From Gammaproteobacteria bacterium (GTDB lineage: Bacteria > Pseudomonadota > Gammaproteobacteria > Steroidobacterales > Woeseiaceae): DNA of 64,000 nucleotides. The stretch covers positions 1 through 64,000 of the forward strand of contig JAOUIH010000002.1 in assembly GCA_029884165.1 (NCBI GenBank). Reading direction: 5' to 3'. A model generated the notes under the pieces. It was given only the letters and a program-made list of their open reading frames with translations, had not been told where the DNA came from and searched no databases. Below are positions 46,501-55,055 of this stretch, in pieces. A program made the position numbers and the translations under genes. Every line of letters starts with the position of its first letter. The first letter of the stretch is position 1.

Positions 46501-46639
46501 CGAGCTCGGCATTGTGCTCCGCCCGCATCTCGGTCAGGTTTTCGGTGGCAATCTGCCGATAGGACAAGGCCAGCGCGAACGCGACGATCAGCGTTCCGGC
46601 AAGCGCCGTCAGCGCGAAGCGCCAGAACCGGCTGCTCAC
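43562..46639 (-). CDS. Unorthodox hybrid histidine kinase with Cys/His-rich PAS domain, kinase 2
   Basis: The 1025-residue product has membrane helices near 8-27 and 191-213 around a periplasmic CACHE-like sensor domain, a PAS domain with a Cys/His cluster (Cys302, His304, His307, Cys313, Cys320, His323), HisKA ([10 protein letters not shown], His397), HATPase, a degenerate first receiver (AAIVDAAITRPD), a canonical receiver (LLMDCQMPGLDG) and an Hpt domain (GHALKGACLEFGA). It is probably cotranscribed with gspD, which ends 58 bases upstream, and its 3' end overlaps the response regulator gene. The Cys cluster could bind a metal or Fe-S centre; that is not shown. Confidence 0.92.
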   Translation of the reverse strand: MSSRFWRFALTALAGTLIVAFALALSYRQIATENLTEMRAEHNAELARSLSNALEGDLEALLSYASGVGADRLPYSPLVVQIASVLDERLEDLAVRRVNVFAPDGLVVFSTSTDRIGGSAAGNPGIVAALSGRVSTSIIRRDRLNEFDQVVEQDDLIQSYLPLRSDGGRIIGVLEIYSDVAPLLARISETQATIVLGVFSTLGAFYLLLVYMYRRTDRQLLTEQAAGEIHLRSVERARDELEQRVAERTLSLRKERDLMQRAIDGIKDPAIVTDLDYNVTIMNKAARDAFGSRLEPGGAIQCYHMLHNQDGPCQGADGSCAIHTQDSGRKLLVDKDGKTIEFRSTPLVDEDGNVNAVLEVAHSLSEHEEAALRLRREKEAAETASRVKSEFVATISHEIRTPMNAVLGMTDLLKLTQLTRRQRSYIQTIQSSGDMLLSLVDNVLDFSKLEAGALRLQEQEFDVVDLLERVLEIMGYPAGSKGLELIGTLRCDPGLRVCADKRRLRQILVNLVSNAVKFTEQGEIEIQIDATSEREGGLDLGFAVSDTGIGIDSKTRAQLFTPFASSERPASTQHYGSGLGLVICKRLVDNMGGSIDVRDRDGRGTTVAFSVPVARAMSHRTGEPAATGAPPLRQVLVVHANESAASSIRTYLHAWGVGSQLAFGASDALHKMRSAAAKGQPFDAAIVDAAITRPDPLLLARRIRETDETADLALILLTSITEPLEVGEVSQIGRLRCVNKPVLPLELRYNLLRSSLAGQEPATADETGEDAAPRGALSILVAEDNPVNRSVLISMLHSEGYDADVAEDGQAALRALQANDYDLLLMDCQMPGLDGDEVTRELRANPEKYAQPAVIVAVTADATEQHRAQCLDAGMDDFIPKPVRLDKLRSGLARWEAAARQQRRAGPVEGEISSIRAHLIERTGQVDDTFLSSYIGLFIDDTAERLQSLEAAVSEGDPMRIRREGHALKGACLEFGAERMARYCEDLSAAASSHNLAEASAVAQKLVQEFGRLRPVFESAASRVH

Positions 46640-46697
46640 GGGGCAGTCCCGACTCGCCGGCCGCTCCCGATCAGCCGGATCTGGGCGGGAGCCGGGT

Positions 46698-48848
46698 TCA
46701 GAAGCCCCCCTGCCTCGACTTGATCGTCTGCTCGAAGGCGTTCGCCTCCTGCATGCGCTCTCGCAGCTCCTCGGTAACGCGCCGCATCGCGTCCTCGCTC
46801 TCGACGACGACCGGCTTGACCGTGATCAGGAGCTCGGTGCGGAACACGTCCTGCGAGGTCGTGCTGAACGCCTTGCCGAGCAGCGGTATGTCCATCAGGA
46901 TCGGGACGCCGGAGCGGCCTTCGCGGTTGGTTTCGAGAATCAGGCCGCCGAGCACGACGGTCTGTCCGCTCTGGACGATAACCGTGCTCGTGATCGTGCG
47001 CTGCGCAATTGACACGTTGCCACCGCCCCCGACCGCAGGCTCGGTGCCCGGCAGGCTGACCTCCTGGCTGATCTCCAGCGTGACCTGGCCGCCGGCATTG
47101 ATGCGCGGCGTGACGGTCAGCAGGGTGCCGGTATCGCGGAACTGTACCTCGGTCACGATCGGCGCATCGGGATTGGCCGTGCTCTGGGAGCTTCGCGTCG
47201 TCACCGGAATCTGGTCGCCGACCCGGATCGTCGCGGTCTGGTTGTCGAGCGCCATCACCTGCGGCGTGGACAGGAAGCGAACGTCGGAGGCGGTTTCCAG
47301 CAGGTCGAAGAACGCCGTCACGTCGCTGTCCTGGTCGAAGAATGCGAACGCCAGCCCGTCGCCCGAAGCGCCGCCGGGAACGGGCGCGTTGAAACCCAGC
47401 TCGTAATCGCTCTTTTCGATGAACCAGCGGACGCCATAGTCCAGCGTGCTGTTCAGGGAGACTTCGGCGATCGTAGCCTCGATCAAAACCTGCCTGGCCG
47501 GCACGTCGAGGCGCCGGATCGCCGCCTCGATGGAGCGATAGTCTTCCTGGCTGGCGAGAACGAGTATAGAGTTGTTGTCGTCGTCGGCGATGATCTTGAC
47601 GTTGGAGAGGCCCTCCTCCGGGACCGCCGCAACGGCTCCGTCCACGATCATGTCGGCCGGCCCGGCGGCCAGGCTGCCCGGCGATTGCAGCGGCCGCGAA
47701 TATGCCGCGGGCCCCCGGAACACGCCCGAGGTATCGGTCTGCGAATCGAACAGTCCGGGGTACGCGCCTCCCGCCGCGCCCTGGCCATAGATTTCCTGCA
47801 GCGACGCGGCGATGTTCTCCGCCTTACCGTTCTGGAGTTCGTAAACGAACAGGCGCCGGCCGGCGCTGCCCTCCACACCCCAGTCGAACTCGTTGATGAG
47901 CTCACGGACGCGGGCGATATGGTCCGGCCGATGCGCGATGACCAGTACCGCGTTCAGCCTCGCAATCGGCATCAGCCGGACGATGCCCGACAGCGGCGTC
48001 TCGCCTTCGCCGCCGACCACCTGCTGCAGCTCCTCGACCATGGTCGCCGCGTCCGCATACTCCAGTCGGAACAGCGCAAAGGACATGCCCTTCAGCCAAT
48101 CGACGTCGAAGGTTCGGACGGTCGCGAGCAGCTCTTCGACGCGGAAGCGCGGCCCTGCGACGATCAGGAGATTGCGCGCGGTGTCCACGCGCATCGAACT
48201 GCCATCCGAAACGAGCGGCGTCAGGATCTTCTGCAGTTCCGCCGCGGAAGCGTGTTCCAGCGGCACGACCTGGATGCCGAAGCCGCCGCCGCGATTCGAC
48301 GAGAATCGCCCTATCGACGGAGCACGGGCCGAGCGTTCCGCGGCCGCCAGCGGCATCACCTTGTACATCCCGTCGTCGAACAGCAGCGCCGCCCCGTTCA
48401 GTTCCAGGACGGCCTCGACCGTGGGTATCACGGCGTCACGAACGACCGGGCGGGTGGTGTGTAACGTGACCTGCCCGTTGACGGCGGGATCGACCAGGTA
48501 GTTCTCCCTGAGAATCGTGTCGAAGATGACCCGCAGGAACTCCCTGAGGTCGGCCTTTTCGAAGTTCAGCGTGACGCCGTCGCCGCTGGCGTGAATCTGC
48601 GGTTCCGGACCGCGAGCCGCCTGCACGAAGTCGCCGCTACCCAGGACGATCTTCTCGGCCGGCCTCTCCGGCACCTGGGCGGGTGCCGCGACTCCGGGCG
48701 CCTCCGAGGGGCGCTCCGTTTCTGTTGCGGGCAGCGATTCCGTGGGCAGGGAGTCCGCTACCGCGGCGGGGCGCGGTGCTGTTGCGCAGGAACTGAGCAG
48801 TACGACGGCAACGCAAATGGCGAAGACGCGATTTGCCTTGGTAATCAT
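46698..48848 (-). CDS. gspD: Type II secretion outer-membrane secretin GspD
   Basis: The 716-residue product is a lipoprotein (LLSSC-ATAP) with an N0 domain (VTLNFEKADLREFLRVIF), N1-N3 domains and a secretin core (VLIEATIAEVSLNSTLDYGV, VGDQIPVTTRS, TVVLGGLI, VPILMDIPLLGKAFSTTS). It forms the gated outer-membrane channel for folded proteins. It is divergent from gspE-N, with a 384-base regulatory gap. GCGGA precedes the ATG at 48848; the longer frame upstream lacks a lipobox context. A separate lipoprotein pilotin was not found nearby, but the lipid anchor may make one unnecessary. Confidence 0.94.
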   Translation of the reverse strand: MITKANRVFAICVAVVLLSSCATAPRPAAVADSLPTESLPATETERPSEAPGVAAPAQVPERPAEKIVLGSGDFVQAARGPEPQIHASGDGVTLNFEKADLREFLRVIFDTILRENYLVDPAVNGQVTLHTTRPVVRDAVIPTVEAVLELNGAALLFDDGMYKVMPLAAAERSARAPSIGRFSSNRGGGFGIQVVPLEHASAAELQKILTPLVSDGSSMRVDTARNLLIVAGPRFRVEELLATVRTFDVDWLKGMSFALFRLEYADAATMVEELQQVVGGEGETPLSGIVRLMPIARLNAVLVIAHRPDHIARVRELINEFDWGVEGSAGRRLFVYELQNGKAENIAASLQEIYGQGAAGGAYPGLFDSQTDTSGVFRGPAAYSRPLQSPGSLAAGPADMIVDGAVAAVPEEGLSNVKIIADDDNNSILVLASQEDYRSIEAAIRRLDVPARQVLIEATIAEVSLNSTLDYGVRWFIEKSDYELGFNAPVPGGASGDGLAFAFFDQDSDVTAFFDLLETASDVRFLSTPQVMALDNQTATIRVGDQIPVTTRSSQSTANPDAPIVTEVQFRDTGTLLTVTPRINAGGQVTLEISQEVSLPGTEPAVGGGGNVSIAQRTITSTVIVQSGQTVVLGGLILETNREGRSGVPILMDIPLLGKAFSTTSQDVFRTELLITVKPVVVESEDAMRRVTEELRERMQEANAFEQTIKSRQGGF

Positions 48849-49232
48849 TGTTTTTTTTCCGCAGTTTGGTCCCTGACAGGTTACGCCTGCCCGCAGCAAA
48901 GGAAAACCCGACTTTAGATCAGGTTTCAATGGGGCCAAAACCTATACAAAGGTAAGTGAAAACCAGCACTCATGGTCGATGCGGCGACATGCCTGTTTTC
49001 ACTATGATTCAGGCCTGTGGCAAAGCGTGGGAGCCTCCCGGTTGGCAGGCATGCTGCGGTCCTGCGAAGCCCTGCTCGCACTCCGTATCCCCGTTTTCCC
49101 GCTATTTGTCAAATCCGCGCCGCGCATACGACGATGCGCGCGGACTTGCAGAAGAACAAGAAAGGCCGGATTGCGCCGGGCGGCGCACAGCCAGAGCGAA
49201 GGCTGCTTCCGGCCGGGGTTGGAGTCGAAAAC
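48849..49232. other. Divergent regulatory region between gspD and gspE
   Basis: No gene is seen here. It holds the palindrome at 48904-48926, an inverted repeat GTGAAAAC/GTTTTCAC (48956-48963 with 48995-49002), and a second one CATGCCTG/CAGGCATG (48988-48995 with 49046-49053) enclosing a GGGA/TCCC hairpin. The two repeats share bases and could switch between alternative folds in the gspE leader. Confidence 0.5.
48904..48926. promoter_or_regulatory. Palindromic operator candidate, site 3 (before gspD)
   Basis: AAACCCGA, CTTTA and GATCAGGTTT repeat the arms of site 2b with one base less in the centre. It lies about 67 bases before the gspD start, where a regulator could act on the minus-strand promoter. 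Confidence 0.5.
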
Positions 49233-50963
49233 GTGCATTTGCAACTACACGATAGCGCTTCCCGGCGACAGAGCGACGCCGGTCAGCGCGCCATCTGCGA
49301 GTACCTGGTGGATTCCGGAAAGCTCGCGCCCGACAACGTCAGCCGGGCGCTGCGCCTGCAGGCAGAGCAACAGCAAAGCGAAAAGATCGGGTCGATCCTG
49401 GTCAAGCTGGGCCTGGTGTCCGAGCGCGATGTGGCGGAAAGCCTGCGCGACCAGCTCGGCCTGCGCTTCGTCGAGCGGAATCGTTTCCCGGACGAACCCT
49501 GGGGTTCAACAGAAATCTCGTTCAATTTTCTCAAGAAGAACCTCGCGCTCGTGCTGGATGAAGACGACGAGGCGCTTACCCTGGTCATGGCCGACCCACG
49601 GGACCAGTACGTCATCGAAGCGGTAAGCCTCTGCAGCGGCAAGACCGTGCTGCCCTGCGTCGGCGTGCCGTCCGAGATCGAGGCGACGTTGAAGCAGCTC
49701 GAAGAAGGCCCGGCCACGGCCGCGGCACCGCTCGCCCTCAACTCGCTGCAGTTCCTCGATGACGTCGAGCAGCTGAAGGAGCTGGCCGGCGAGGCGCCGA
49801 TCATCAAGCTCGTCAACCAGGTCATCATCCGCGCGGCGGAATCCGGCGCGTCCGACATCCATATCGAGCCGTTCGAGGGCGAGCTGAAAATCCGTTTTCG
49901 CGTCGACGGTTTGCTTCGGGAGATCGAATCGCCGCCTACGGAGTCGGCGGCCGCAGTGATCTCGCGCGTCAAGATCATGGCTAACCTGAATATCGCCGAG
50001 CGGCGGCTCTCGCAGGACGGCCGTTTCCGGCACCGGGTTCGCGGAGTCGACTACGACTTCCGGGTATCCACCGTGCCGACGATGTATGGCGAGAGCGTCG
50101 TCATGCGTCTGCTGCAACGCGACCAGACGGCGCAGGATTTCGAGGCCCTCGGTTTCACGCCGGAGCAGACCGGTACGATGAAGGAAATCCTGGCGATGCC
50201 ACACGGCATCCTGCTGGTGACGGGACCGACCGGCAGCGGCAAGTCGACGACACTGTATGCGGCGCTGAACCACCTGAACGACCCGGAGCGCATGATCATC
50301 ACGGTCGAGGACCCGGTCGAGTACAACATCCCGGGCATCAACCAGATGCAGGTGAAACCGCAGATCGGGCTGACTTTCGCTACCGCACTGCGCTCGATCG
50401 TCCGGCAGGATCCGGACGTCATCATGATCGGCGAAATGCGCGACTCGGAGACGGCGCAGATCGCCGTACAGTCGGCCCTGACCGGTCACCTGGTGCTGTC
50501 GACGCTGCACACGAACGACGCCCCGAGCAGCGTGATGCGGCTCATCGACATGGGCGTCCAGGACTATCTTTTGACCTCCGCAGTCAATGCCGTGCAGGCC
50601 CAGCGGCTGGTACGAAAACTTTGCGACGAGTGCAAGGAGCCGTACCAGCCGATGGCCGAGCTCGCGCGCCGCTGGGGCCTCGACCGGGCGACGCTCGGGC
50701 GGGAAGCCACGTTATATCGGGCCAGGGGCTGCGATGCCTGCGGCCACACGGGCTACTCGGGCCGACGGGCAATTCTCGAGATATTGCGGATCAGCGACGA
50801 AATGCGTCGCCTCGTGCTCAGCAACGCCGATGCCAGCGGCATCCGCCGCCTGGCTCTCGCCGAAGGCATGGTGCCGATGCGGCAAGATGGCTTCCAGAAG
50901 GCGCTGCAGGGAATCACGTCGATCGAAGAAGTGCTGCGGGTGACGCCGGAGCAGGCTGAGTGA
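49233..50963 (+). CDS. gspE: Type II secretion ATPase GspE
   Basis: The 576-residue product has an N-terminal GspE domain, Walker A GPTGSGKST at 331-339, an Asp box (VEDPVEYNIPG), Walker B (DVIMIGEMRD), a His box (LVLSTLHTND) and a C-terminal four-cysteine zinc motif (CDECKEP, CDACGHTGYSGR). It powers the pseudopilus. The frame stays open upstream, but GTG 49233 has a perfect GGAG eight bases before it and gives the usual family length. It overlaps gspF by four bases. Confidence 0.95.
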   Translation: MHLQLHDSASRRQSDAGQRAICEYLVDSGKLAPDNVSRALRLQAEQQQSEKIGSILVKLGLVSERDVAESLRDQLGLRFVERNRFPDEPWGSTEISFNFLKKNLALVLDEDDEALTLVMADPRDQYVIEAVSLCSGKTVLPCVGVPSEIEATLKQLEEGPATAAAPLALNSLQFLDDVEQLKELAGEAPIIKLVNQVIIRAAESGASDIHIEPFEGELKIRFRVDGLLREIESPPTESAAAVISRVKIMANLNIAERRLSQDGRFRHRVRGVDYDFRVSTVPTMYGESVVMRLLQRDQTAQDFEALGFTPEQTGTMKEILAMPHGILLVTGPTGSGKSTTLYAALNHLNDPERMIITVEDPVEYNIPGINQMQVKPQIGLTFATALRSIVRQDPDVIMIGEMRDSETAQIAVQSALTGHLVLSTLHTNDAPSSVMRLIDMGVQDYLLTSAVNAVQAQRLVRKLCDECKEPYQPMAELARRWGLDRATLGREATLYRARGCDACGHTGYSGRRAILEILRISDEMRRLVLSNADASGIRRLALAEGMVPMRQDGFQKALQGITSIEEVLRVTPEQAE

Positions 50964-52183
50964 TCACTTTCCAGTACAAGGCCGCAACCAGCGACGGCGG
51001 CGTCGTCGACGGCCTGTTGCTGGCGGAAAACCGCGAACACGTCGTACGTCAGCTGCGGGCGTTGGGTCAGATCCCTATCCGGATCGACGAAACCCGCAAG
51101 AACCGGGCCGCGGAGTCGACAGCCCGTCGCCGCCGCTTCCGCCGCAGCAGGATCGGCAGTCAGCAGGTGGCCGACGCAACGCGCGAGCTGGCGACGCTGC
51201 TCTCGGCCGGAATGCCACTCGACCGGGCACTCGGCACGCTGGTCACACTGTCCGGGGATGACCCTGTAGGCGCCGTTTTGGGCGATATCCGCAGCAAGGT
51301 CAAGGAGGGCGCCACGATGGCGGAAGCCGTCGAAGCGCACCAGGACGTGTTCGGCCGTTTTTACGTGAATCTTTTGCGCGCCGGCGAATCCGGCGGCGCG
51401 CTCGAAATCGTGCTCGAGCGGCTGGCCGAGCACCTCGACCGCAATATCGAAATCGGCGACGCTCTGAAGTCCGCGCTGATCTACCCGGCAATCCTGATCG
51501 TCGTCGCGCTGCTGTCGATCTTCGTGTTGCTCGGCTACGTCGTGCCTCAGTTCACCGAAATGTTCGAGGGCGTCGGCCAGGCGCTGCCGCTGTCGACCCG
51601 GATCACTATCGCGACCGGCGAATTCCTGCAGTCCTGGGGCTGGCTGCTGGCCGTCGCCGCTGTGCTTGGCGCGCTCCTGCTGCAGAGGCAGCTCGAGGAC
51701 CCGGAAAAGGCGTACCGCTGGCACGATCGGTTGCTGCGCGCGCCGCTCATCGGGCCGGTCGTCCTGAAGATCGAAGTCGCCCGGTTCGCGCGTACACTGG
51801 CGACGCTTCTCCGGAACGGCATACCTTTGCTGAAGGGGCTTGGCATCGTGCGTGACACGATGGGCAACCGCGTGCTTGCTGCCGGCCTCGACCGCGTCGC
51901 CGGCGGCCTTAAGGAGGGCCAGAGCCTGGCCGACCCGCTTGCGAAATCGACGCGCTTCCCTGCGTTCGCCGTCCAGATGATCAAGGTCGGCGAGGAATCG
52001 GGCAACCTGCCCGAGATCCTGCTGCAGGTAGCGTCGACCTACGACCGCGACACGCAGGTCACGATCAAGCGATCGCTGGCGCTGCTCGAACCATTATTGA
52101 TCCTGGTGCTCGGCGCGATTATCGCAGCCGTCATCATTTCGATTCTCGTAGCCATACTGGGCATCAACGAACTTGTGATTTAA
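50960..52183 (+). CDS. gspF: Type II secretion inner-membrane platform protein GspF
   Basis: The 407-residue product has the family layout of two cytoplasmic four-helix units (ELATLLSAGMPLDRALGTL; FARTLATLLRNGIPLLKGL) and three membrane helices (IYPAILIVVALLSIFVLLGY; WLLAVAAVLGALLL; LLILVLGAIIAAVIISILV). It is the platform that couples the ATPase to pseudopilin assembly. GTG start overlaps the gspE stop (GTGA). Confidence 0.95.
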   Translation: MITFQYKAATSDGGVVDGLLLAENREHVVRQLRALGQIPIRIDETRKNRAAESTARRRRFRRSRIGSQQVADATRELATLLSAGMPLDRALGTLVTLSGDDPVGAVLGDIRSKVKEGATMAEAVEAHQDVFGRFYVNLLRAGESGGALEIVLERLAEHLDRNIEIGDALKSALIYPAILIVVALLSIFVLLGYVVPQFTEMFEGVGQALPLSTRITIATGEFLQSWGWLLAVAAVLGALLLQRQLEDPEKAYRWHDRLLRAPLIGPVVLKIEVARFARTLATLLRNGIPLLKGLGIVRDTMGNRVLAAGLDRVAGGLKEGQSLADPLAKSTRFPAFAVQMIKVGEESGNLPEILLQVASTYDRDTQVTIKRSLALLEPLLILVLGAIIAAVIISILVAILGINELVI

Positions 52184-52198
52184 AGCGGAGGACAAATC

Positions 52199-52633
52199 AT
52201 GAAGCGACGATACCCGGAGCCACCCGGCCGCCGATCCGGCTTTACGCTGATCGAGCTGCTGGTGGTTCTGATGATACTCGGGCTCCTGGCCGGCCTCGTC
52301 GGCCCGCGCGTGCTGCAATACCTGGGCGGCGCGAAGAGCGACACCGCGCAGCTGCAGATCGAGGAATTCGGGGCGGGTCTCGACCTGTTCCACCTCGAGG
52401 TCGGCCGTTACCCGTCGACGGACGAGGGTCTCGAGGCGCTTGCGAAGTCGCCGCCGGGCGTGCAGAACTGGAACGGACCTTATATAAAGAAGAAGGACGT
52501 GCCGACCGATCCCTGGGGCAATCCCTACGTATACAAGTACCCTGGCGATAACGGCGACTACGACCTCTATTCGCTCGGCCGCGACAATGCAGACGGCGGC
52601 GAGGGCGAAGACGCGGATGTCGTGAGTTGGTAA
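52199..52633 (+). CDS. gspG: Major pseudopilin GspG
   Basis: The 144-residue product has the prepilin signature G-FTLIELLVVLMILGLLAG, cleaved after the Gly, and a C-terminal calcium-binding loop (DPWGNPYVYKYPG, DLYSLGRDNADGG) typical of GspG. It is the main subunit of the pseudopilus that pushes cargo through GspD. GGAGG precedes the ATG. It overlaps gspH by seven bases. Confidence 0.96.
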   Translation: MKRRYPEPPGRRSGFTLIELLVVLMILGLLAGLVGPRVLQYLGGAKSDTAQLQIEEFGAGLDLFHLEVGRYPSTDEGLEALAKSPPGVQNWNGPYIKKKDVPTDPWGNPYVYKYPGDNGDYDLYSLGRDNADGGEGEDADVVSW

Positions 52634-53121
52634 GCACCCGGAAACGGGCGCAGAGACAAACCGGCTTCACCCTGATCGAACTGCTGGTCGCACTGACGAT
52701 CGCCGCGCTGCTGGTAGTACTGGCAAGGCCCATGTACACGGCAGCCGTGCCGGGGGCTCGTCTCCGCGCCGAAGTGCACGATCTCGCAATATCGCTGCGG
52801 GACGCTCGGAACCGTGCTGTCAACGGCAGCCGGATTACGTCGGTCCGCCTCGACACCGAGGTCCCCGACTTCGCAGTCGAAAGCGATCCCGCGACCGTGT
52901 TCTCATCGGGCACCACGCTACGGGCGTCACAGCTCGCCATCGCGGGCGAGCGTGCCCAGCCGGCAGACGATGAACGACAGTTCGTGGTGCATTTCTACCC
53001 GGACGGCAGCTCGAGCGGCGCGGCAATCGAGCTCGCCAACCGTGCCGGCGCCTATCGAATCGACGTGGACTGGCTCAACGGGCGGGTTACGGCCGGAGTG
53101 GCGGGCGATGACGCGCCATAA
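52627..53121 (+). CDS. gspH: Minor pseudopilin GspH
   Basis: The 164-residue product carries the prepilin motif G-FTLIELLVALTIAALLVV and a variable beta-rich C-terminal part (RAEVHDLAISLRDARNRAV, FYPDGSSSGAAIEL), as in GspH proteins. It starts at TTG inside the gspG end, with no other start giving a complete signal. It probably lies at the tip region of the pseudopilus. Confidence 0.9.
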   Translation: MVSTRKRAQRQTGFTLIELLVALTIAALLVVLARPMYTAAVPGARLRAEVHDLAISLRDARNRAVNGSRITSVRLDTEVPDFAVESDPATVFSSGTTLRASQLAIAGERAQPADDERQFVVHFYPDGSSSGAAIELANRAGAYRIDVDWLNGRVTAGVAGDDAP

Positions 53122-53530
53122 GCGCCGACAGACCGGCTACTCGCTGATCGAGGTACTCGTTGCCTTCACGATCCTCGCCATGGCGCTGACCGTGCTGTTC
53201 CGGATCTTTTCCTCTGGCCTGCGCAACGTGGACGTTTCGGCCGACTACAGCCAGGCGCTGCTCGTCGCGGAGGGACTGCTGGCCGCCCCCGGCAATGTCG
53301 AAGAGCTGCGTGAGGGGATCGCCGAGGGCGTCGCCGCGGACCGGTTTCACTGGACCCGCCGCATCAGCGAGTTCCAGCCCGAAGGCTACGAGCCGGTTCG
53401 CGACAGCGGCGTCAGCGCCTACCGCGTGGAAGTCGAGGTTCGCTGGGACAGGGAACGTGCGGAGCGCCGCATGGGGCTGGCGACGATCCGGCTGGATCGA
53501 CCGGAAGACGGCAGGACGGCACGGCGATGA
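53108..53530 (+). CDS. gspI: Minor pseudopilin GspI
   Basis: The 140-residue product has a prepilin signal G-YSLIEVLVAFTILAMALTV and a short C-terminal domain ending in VRWDRERAERRMGLATIRL, which fits GspI. The ATG lies within the 3' end of gspH (14-base overlap), and the gene ends inside the gspJ start (ATGA). GspI nucleates the tip complex with GspJ and GspK. Confidence 0.9.
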   Translation: MTRHKRRQTGYSLIEVLVAFTILAMALTVLFRIFSSGLRNVDVSADYSQALLVAEGLLAAPGNVEELREGIAEGVAADRFHWTRRISEFQPEGYEPVRDSGVSAYRVEVEVRWDRERAERRMGLATIRLDRPEDGRTARR

Positions 53531-54171
53531 GGCCGGCGGGCGCACAACGGAACATGGCCGCTCGTGGCTTCACGCTGGTGGAGCTCCTCGTGGCGATCGC
53601 GATCCTCGGGCTCCTGATGAGTGCCGCTTTCGGCGCCCTCCGGCTCGGCAGCCGCAGCCTCGAAGAGGGGGTACGCCGCGCCGACCGGACCGAGGAATTG
53701 CGCAGTTCCGCCGATTTCCTCCGGCGGCAATTTTCACAGCTCGTGCCGCTCAGCCGCCACGAGGGCAAGGAACGGGAAATCGCCTTCAGCGGCGACCCCG
53801 ATGCCGCGCGCTTCGTCGCACCGGCCCCGGACAGCCTGGCCGGTACCGGGCTGCTGCAGCTCACGGTCCGCGTCGCGCGCGACGGGGACGTGACCAGCCT
53901 GTACCTCGATATCGCCCCGCTCGATCCCGGCAGCGACGACTGGCTCGAGCTGCCACCCGTCCGCAGTACGCTTCTCGTCCGGGACCTGGCTGGCGCGACG
54001 ATCCTGTATTACGGTGCCCCGCAAGCGGACGCGCAGCCGCAGTGGACGGACCAGTGGTCCCCGGATTACGAAAGCTATCCGGCCGCCCTGCGCATCGCCA
54101 TGTCGCCACTCGACGGCGAACCCGCCCTGCCCGAGCTGCTGTTCACCGTACACGCGGAGGAACTCCGGTGA
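53527..54171 (+). CDS. gspJ: Minor pseudopilin GspJ
   Basis: The 214-residue product has the prepilin motif G-FTLVELLVAIAILGLLMSA and the Arg-rich helix RRADRTEELRSSADFLRRQF of GspJ, followed by a beta-sandwich C-terminal part. It joins GspI and GspK at the tip. Start ATG overlaps the gspI stop. Confidence 0.92.
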   Translation: MRPAGAQRNMAARGFTLVELLVAIAILGLLMSAAFGALRLGSRSLEEGVRRADRTEELRSSADFLRRQFSQLVPLSRHEGKEREIAFSGDPDAARFVAPAPDSLAGTGLLQLTVRVARDGDVTSLYLDIAPLDPGSDDWLELPPVRSTLLVRDLAGATILYYGAPQADAQPQWTDQWSPDYESYPAALRIAMSPLDGEPALPELLFTVHAEELR

Positions 54172-55055
54172 GCGGCGGGATCTCCCTCAAACGCTTGCAG
54201 GGCAGACGCCCGGTGCAGCGCCAACGGGGCATTGCCCTGGTCATCGTACTCTGCCTGATTCTGCTGATGTCGGTACTTGCCGCCGGCCACAGCCGCAACT
54301 CGCATGTCGAAACCCGCCTCGCAACGCGCCAGGTCGAGTCCGGGACCGCGCGTCACGTGGCTGAGGCGGCCGTCAACATGGCGATACTCGAACTGCTGCA
54401 CCGTGACGTCGACGCCGCACCGCCGGCCGATGGACGCCGTCGCGAACTCAGGTTCGATGACCGGGACCTCGTGCTCTCGGTCAGGCGGGCAAGCGGCCTC
54501 GTCGACCTGAACGGCGCCGACGAGTCCCTGCTGGCGGCCGTATTCGCCGCTGCGGGAGCGGACGCCGACGCCGCAGTAGCCGTTGCCGCGGCTACGATCG
54601 ACTGGCGCGACGCAGACGAGCAGCGACGGCTGAACGGGGCCGAAGCGGGCGAATACGGCGCCGCAGGCCTGCCCTTCGGCGCCGCGAATCGCAACTTCGC
54701 GAGCGTCGACGAACTTCGATACGTGTTCGGCATGACGCCGGAGCTGTTCCGGGCATCGGCGGCCTATTTCACCGTTCACTCCGGCGAAGCAGGGCTCGAC
54801 CTCGATCTCGCACCCGACTTCCTGGTCGAAGCGCTGACCGGGAAGCAACTGCAGCAACGGCAGCGGCCGGTTGCCGGCCGGGTGCGCACTGGCGCTTTTC
54901 ACATAAACGCGGCCGTGCGCGGTTCCATGGGGGTTCTAGTATCATGCGAGGCGGTCGTGCTGCTCACCGGCAAGACGGAGCGGCCCTATTCGGTCCTCGA
55001 GTGGCGCGAGAACTCGCGCCTCCTGGCAGAGCCCGAAGAGTCCGAGGACATATGA
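54168..55055 (+). CDS. gspK: Minor pseudopilin GspK
   Basis: The 295-residue product has a prepilin-like signal G-IALVIVLCLILLMSVLAAG without the usual Glu5, which is normal for GspK, and the large C-terminal domain with SGLVDLNGADESLLAAVF and NFASVDELRYVFGMTPELF. It caps the pseudopilus. GTG overlaps the gspJ stop (GTGA). Confidence 0.93.
   Translation: MSGGISLKRLQGRRPVQRQRGIALVIVLCLILLMSVLAAGHSRNSHVETRLATRQVESGTARHVAEAAVNMAILELLHRDVDAAPPADGRRRELRFDDRDLVLSVRRASGLVDLNGADESLLAAVFAAAGADADAAVAVAAATIDWRDADEQRRLNGAEAGEYGAAGLPFGAANRNFASVDELRYVFGMTPELFRASAAYFTVHSGEAGLDLDLAPDFLVEALTGKQLQQRQRPVAGRVRTGAFHINAAVRGSMGVLVSCEAVVLLTGKTERPYSVLEWRENSRLLAEPEESEDI

Noticed and set aside
48988-49060. c-di-GMP riboswitch (GEMM) before gspE
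   Set aside because: A GCAAAGC-like stretch and nested stems drew attention, but the conserved CAGGGCAAACC and GGGTTACCG blocks are missing.
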